64,000 bases of DNA from Amorphochlora amoebiformis. Lineage: Eukaryota > Cercozoa > Chlorarachniophyceae. The notes beneath the pieces were generated by a model. It saw only the letters and a list, made by a program, of their open reading frames with translations. It searched no databases and had not been told where the DNA came from. Positions 59,572 to 64,000 of the stretch are shown here, piece by piece (the stretch's first letter is position 1; each line of letters begins with the position of its first letter). The stretch is taken from assembly GCA_054601695.1 (NCBI GenBank), contig BAAHQB010000105.1, positions 496,001 to 560,000 of the forward strand, written 5' to 3'. The position numbers and the translations under genes were made by a program.

Positions 59572-59894
59572 TAATATATATAACCCATGTGTACGTCCCA
59601 TTTATATAGCACATAGCAATGCGGATATATATGCGAATACTTGGATTACATTCTCTTTTTTCCCCTGAGCGGGAGCCTTGAGGGTAGAGGTAGGGAGATC
59701 ATAGTCCTCCTCCTTTTTTATCCCAGTATGTTATGTATACATATTGCATGTCATGTCATACATGCATCTTATATGTAAACTGTACTCATTTTATTGGATC
59801 TAATATGTTGTTTATGTTTGTTCAATGTGTGCGATATATGCATATATATTATATGATCGATGTATATATATATATATATATACATATATATATA

Positions 59895-59956
<62 letters not shown>

Positions 59957-60063
59957 GCAAACATACACATTGTATGTATGTACATAAATATACACATATG
60001 AAACACATTTTAAAGTTTATGTTTCCTTCAACCTACTTATAGATGTAATTACGGGAAGCGTAC

Positions 60064-60099
<36 letters not shown>

Positions 60100-60275
60100 A
60101 TATAATATATATATATATATATAGAAGCATATATATATATATATTATATCTAAAAATATAATACACACATATGATTTGTAGATATGTACAAGTACCTCCT
60201 CTCCGCCAGCCTCGGCGTATAGATCTCGCCTACCATAAAAACTGGTGTATTTTGTTTTGTTTAAATATGTCGCAA

Positions 60276-60333
<58 letters not shown>

Positions 60334-60839
60334 ATATATTATATCCTCTTATTTAAATGTCTCCTCCTCTCCTTTCCCTCTTCTTCTTTCTGCAACTCCC
60401 CCTCCTCTCTGCTCCCTCGGTGGAAGAGAGAGAGAGAGAGATCCGTCTTCTTCTTCAAGTACAATTGATACAAAAGTGGGCATTTACCTTGGAAGCCTTC
60501 TCGGAGACACAAACTCCGGGGTCACCGGCCGCGATTGCCTTGCCTCTGGTACTGCAGACTGAAAGGATGATATAAAACAGCATATATATATTTATATATG
60601 TATATATATGTGTATATATATATATGTACATATAAATGTATGTGTTTTTATAATTGAACATATATATTAAATGAATAATATATATTATATATATAATATA
60701 TAATTAATATTTAATATATATGTATATACATATATATATATATATATGTACGTATATGTACATATATATATATATATAAGAAAATATATATATCAAATTA
60801 TATTTGTGCTATTGTTGTATAAATATGAACTTATATATG

Positions 60840-60915
<76 letters not shown>

Positions 60916-60929
60916 AACATGTATGTACG

Positions 60930-60969
<40 letters not shown>

Positions 60970-61841
60970 ATACATATATATATATATATTATGTGTATCT
61001 ATATATATATATATATATATATGTTATATACATTGCATCTGATGTATGAATATACACAATACATTTATATATATATATATATAATATATATAATATATAT
61101 ATAGGTATATACATGTATGTGTATACTTATATAATATATATATATATATAGAAATATAAGATATATTTATATATAAATATTTTTTTCATAATGTTTGTTG
61201 ACCAGAGTTGTGCCATGACGTAGTGAGGAAGGGGGGGGCTGGCCGGCCTTCTTGTAAGGGCGCTGATTAAGATTTGCATCTTACAACGATTTACAGTATA
61301 TGTATGCGTATTATATATATAAATATACACGTATAATATCTCTGTAAATATATTCGTATATACATATATATATATATATATATATTTATATTCTATATGT
61401 ATATATTATATAAATAATATAATATATATATATAACTATATAACTAATAGATTTGTACATACACACATATATATATGTATATATATAGTATTATTTATTT
61501 ATACGCATGTATATATATATATTCCTACAGATATGTACATATACATAATATACCTAAATATATATATATATACATATGTATCTACATATCAGTAAATCTC
61601 AACGTTTGCGCAAGTCTATGTATCATTACACATATCATATATAGGTTATATAACATATATATATATATATATATATTATATACATATGTATATAAGAATA
61701 TGATATATATATATGTATGTATGTATCATTTACTTCATAAAATATATATATACCCTTTGCCCAGTTTCAGAGGGAGCCCCCGGCCCTTTGACTTCTCCTA
61801 CATATGCACATATATTTAAATAAATACACATCAATTTATAC

Positions 61842-61872
<31 letters not shown>

Positions 61873-62212
61873 CATATATATATATATATGTATACATATA
61901 TATATATATATATGCATGTGTGACATGCGTTTTGTTTGAAAGCACACACACACAAACATGTGTGTGTGTAAATATATGTGTGTGTGTTTGTGCCTTAGTT
62001 TGTCTGTTGTGTGTTCGTACGTGCGCATGTGTCTGTACACACACATCTGTGCATATTCATATGATATATACATATTTATTATGTGTACATATGTATACAT
62101 AAATATGTATGTAAGTAAACACATAATATGTCTGCACGTTTAGGTATGTGAAAACCTGTTATGGTGTTGTGGAAGAATGAATCACCAGTCTCAGGGTTGA
62201 CTAAAAAATATC

Positions 62213-62259
<47 letters not shown>

Positions 62260-62403
62260 GCATATTTATATGTATATATATATACACATATAATATATAT
62301 ATATACATCTATGTATGTATATTACATTAAATTATTAGACCTAAAAAATAAAAAGATGATAAGCATATTCATTTCGTTAATCCATACATATGAACACATA
62401 CAA

Positions 62404-62444
<41 letters not shown>

Positions 62445-62630
62445 CTATATATATACATATTAATATATATATATATATATTATATGTGATATGATGAGTG
62501 CCAATATAATCAAGTATATAGGCGTGTACTCCACACATGCATTAATAGTATACATATATATACATACATATATATATATATATTTATATATATATATATA
62601 TCATGTGTTTTTGTGTGCATGTACACATAA

Positions 62631-62668
<38 letters not shown>

Positions 62669-62723
62669 TTTGTATACGCTATATATACATACATATACAC
62701 ATATATATATATATATAATGTAT

Positions 62724-62755
<32 letters not shown>

Positions 62756-62864
62756 ATGTATATGTGTATAGTTTACTCGCTTCCTCCCAAGCCATCTGAA
62801 TATCCTCTTCGTTGAAATTGCCCATTAGCCGCCTGTAATATGTACATCTGTGTAAACAAGAAAC

Positions 62865-62905
<41 letters not shown>

Positions 62906-63540
62906 ATACACATATATATGAATTCCTTGTGCATATTACATATGCATGTACATCCACATACCTTACGCAAATACAATCAAATCAAATCCATCAAAAATAG
63001 AAAGTCACACAAACAAAAAACAAACATGATAAGCTTCATACGTCTGAGGAGGCCTATCTTCCATCTCATCCTCCAGTATCCCCGTTCCAGCCCCCAACCC
63101 CTACATTACAATTACAAGCCTATTAGCTAGATCAGCTTAGAGAAATCATCTTGGTTAAAATCACCCAATAAAACGTAGATATCTTCCTCCACTTACAGTT
63201 ACGGTTTTAATTTTAACAAAAGAAGAGAGAGAGAAGAGAGAGCACGAGAGAGGGTACACGAAATGATGATGGAGAGTTAGAGAGCAAGTGAAGAAGAAGC
63301 AAGGAGGCAGACAAGGATTGATGACAAGAGAGAAGAGAGACGTATTAATTTATAATTGTAATGTAGATGTATATATATTATGTTCATAATATACTATATA
63401 CATATTTGTGCATGTACATTATTACACGTAAATATTTTATAATGAACATGGAAGGGTTAGGGCTTTGGGTTGCGAGGTATCCCAACCCCATTCTCGTCAT
63501 CGCTCGCAACGGCGGCCCCGTCGGAGTCGTTCTCCGTCTT
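46130..63540 (-). CDS. Gene D: WW-domain protein, 32 exons (5' end beyond window)
   Basis: Read right to left, 32 exons give 612 residues ending at TAA 46130-46132. Near the start of the fragment an acidic segment ([24 protein letters not shown]) leads into a WW domain: [20 protein letters not shown] followed by GEVKGPGAP, with the first Trp, the aromatic pair and the terminal Pro in place but the second Trp replaced. WW domains bind proline-rich ligands. The centre is rich in Pro/Ser/Thr and charge ([38 protein letters not shown]). The C-terminal 240 residues look globular ([62 protein letters not shown]); I do not recognise that part. Every junction is GT-AG with chained phases. Mean exon is 57 bp. 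Confidence 0.8.
53631..58534 (-). CDS. Gene D exons 10-19
   Basis: Exons: 10 58462-58534, 11 57549-57625, 12 56823-56891, 13 56265-56312, 14 55885-55956, 15 55421-55507, 16 55073-55123, 17 54390-54435, 18 53971-54011, 19 53631-53704. Peptides: [181 protein letters not shown]. Exon 14 has a consensus GTAAGT donor. Exon 15 is also open in another frame containing [16 protein letters not shown], which does not keep phase. Exon 19 reaches a TAA two codons after its proposed donor; if that donor is not used, the gene would end here. Confidence 0.76.
55128..55195. repeat. Degenerate TTAGG motifs and short direct repeat at gene D exon 16
   Basis: GGGTTAGCGTTAGG and related motifs begin a few bases upstream (sense) of exon 16 of gene D. 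A short direct repeat (TACCAATCTATTCAAG) occurs at about 55117 and 55150, so the acceptor region of exon 16 is itself duplicated. Confidence 0.65.
59650..63540 (-). CDS. Gene D exons 1-9 in window (WW domain)
   Basis: Exons: 1 63487-63540, 2 63042-63100, 3 62777-62832, 4 62156-62200, 5 61754-61797, 6 61203-61250, 7 60488-60558, 8 60196-60229, 9 59650-59712. The WW domain is split between exon 3 ([18 protein letters not shown]) and exon 4 ([14 protein letters not shown]), with the tail in exon 5 ([14 protein letters not shown]). Exons 6-9 are [47 protein letters not shown] and [20 protein letters not shown]. Outgoing phases 0, 2, 1, 1, 0, 0, 2, 0, 0 chain. Exon 1 begins after a clear TTCTCACCAG acceptor, so the start codon is further upstream, probably beyond 64000. 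Exons 3, 5 and 7 are open in a second frame that breaks phase. Confidence 0.78.
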
Positions 63541-63675
63541 CTGGTGAGAACAGAGAGTAGAGGATATGGAGAGAGGAGTGAAGAAGTAAGTGGGGCAGAG
63601 TGTGTGAATGTGCAATTGTATGTTGCTCAACACTGAAGACAAATGTTAAATTACCCTTTTTTTAAATTTACATTA

Positions 63676-63714
<39 letters not shown>

Positions 63715-63903
63715 AAGATACATATATATATATATAATATATACATACATATGTACATATATATATATATATATGTGTATATGTGTGTGTCCGTGTGTGT
63801 GTGTATATTTATCTTAAAATATTATTTAAACACATTTGTACGTATATGTATTACTTTGTGTAAAATATCGACACAAACGTATTTATACATATTACATATA
63901 TAG

Positions 63904-63943
<40 letters not shown>

Positions 63944-63950
63944 CACGCAC

Positions 63951-64000
<50 letters not shown>

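Larger units (their letters stand above)
1..64000. repeat. Pervasive (TA)n and TA/TG-rich microsatellite in introns
   Basis: Introns of genes A, B and D and one intron of C consist largely of (TA)n with TATG, TACA, TGTG and TTTATA interruptions. Uninterrupted TA runs of about 65-83 bp occur at 328-396, 5282-5352, 25859-25927, 29402-29467, 36347-36418, 41687-41756 and 53386-53468. Both strands translate to [11 protein letters not shown] or YTHTH, which creates many spurious long open frames. The arrays stop close to exon edges and are nearly absent between genes. Confidence 0.97.

Noticed and set aside
62777-62832. Gene D as a NASP/SHNi-TPR histone chaperone, from [11 protein letters not shown]
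   Set aside because: Once joined to exon 4 the segment is clearly a WW domain; no TPR repeats follow.
1-64000. tRNA, rRNA, CRISPR arrays or transposase genes
   Set aside because: None seen by eye. TA arrays mimic regular repeats but have no spacers, and no integrase, transposase or reverse-transcriptase motifs appear.

Overview
The window is nuclear DNA of an intron-rich eukaryote, most likely a unicellular protist or alga that I cannot place further. The evidence is GT-AG introns in every gene, the standard genetic code, TTAGGG/CCCTAA-type interspersed repeats, and overwhelming (TA)n microsatellite content. The long IYIYIY or YVCVY open frames are translated microsatellite, not genes. The real coding sequence sits in small islands of balanced composition, mostly 25-100 bp, and each island is an exon.

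Reading the islands on both strands and joining them only where GT-AG boundaries and codon phase agree gives four genes. Gene A (minus, 402-12501, 3' end beyond the left edge) is an ELAPOR/EIG121-like type I membrane protein with a signal peptide and Cys-rich GCC2/GCC3 modules; 20 exons are visible. Gene B (minus, 13098-42701) is a 35-exon gene for an unrecognised protein of about 721 residues, with an N-terminal hydrophobic segment and a C-terminal charged helical region. Gene C (plus, 42795-45739) is a 10-exon CDK9/CDK12-family kinase with an arginine-glycine-glutamine-rich tail. Gene D (minus, 46130-63540, 5' end beyond the right edge) has 32 exons in the window and encodes a protein with one WW domain and long proline/charge-rich stretches.

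Layout: A and B lie in tandem on the minus strand. B and C are divergent with only about 93 bp between start codons. C and D converge with about 390 bp between stop codons. Almost the whole window is therefore transcribed, yet in A, B and D coding sequence is only about 7-13 percent of the gene span. Introns of A, B and D carry (TA)n runs, degenerate telomere-like repeats, GA/CT tracts, a GGTGGCGCC hairpin repeat family and short local duplications. Most introns of C are only 38-73 bp.

The most unusual signals are: (1) genes split into about 60-nt exons within microsatellite introns; (2) telomere-like repeats whose orientation follows the transcribed strand, reading CCCTAAC (branch-point-like) just upstream of several acceptors and TTAGGG on the donor side of some of the same introns; (3) an inverted TTAGGG...CCCTAA pair inside one intron; and (4) an unrecognised large gene (B) sharing a tiny divergent promoter with a transcription kinase. 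All exon models were made by eye from splice signals and phase and have not been checked against RNA or databases.
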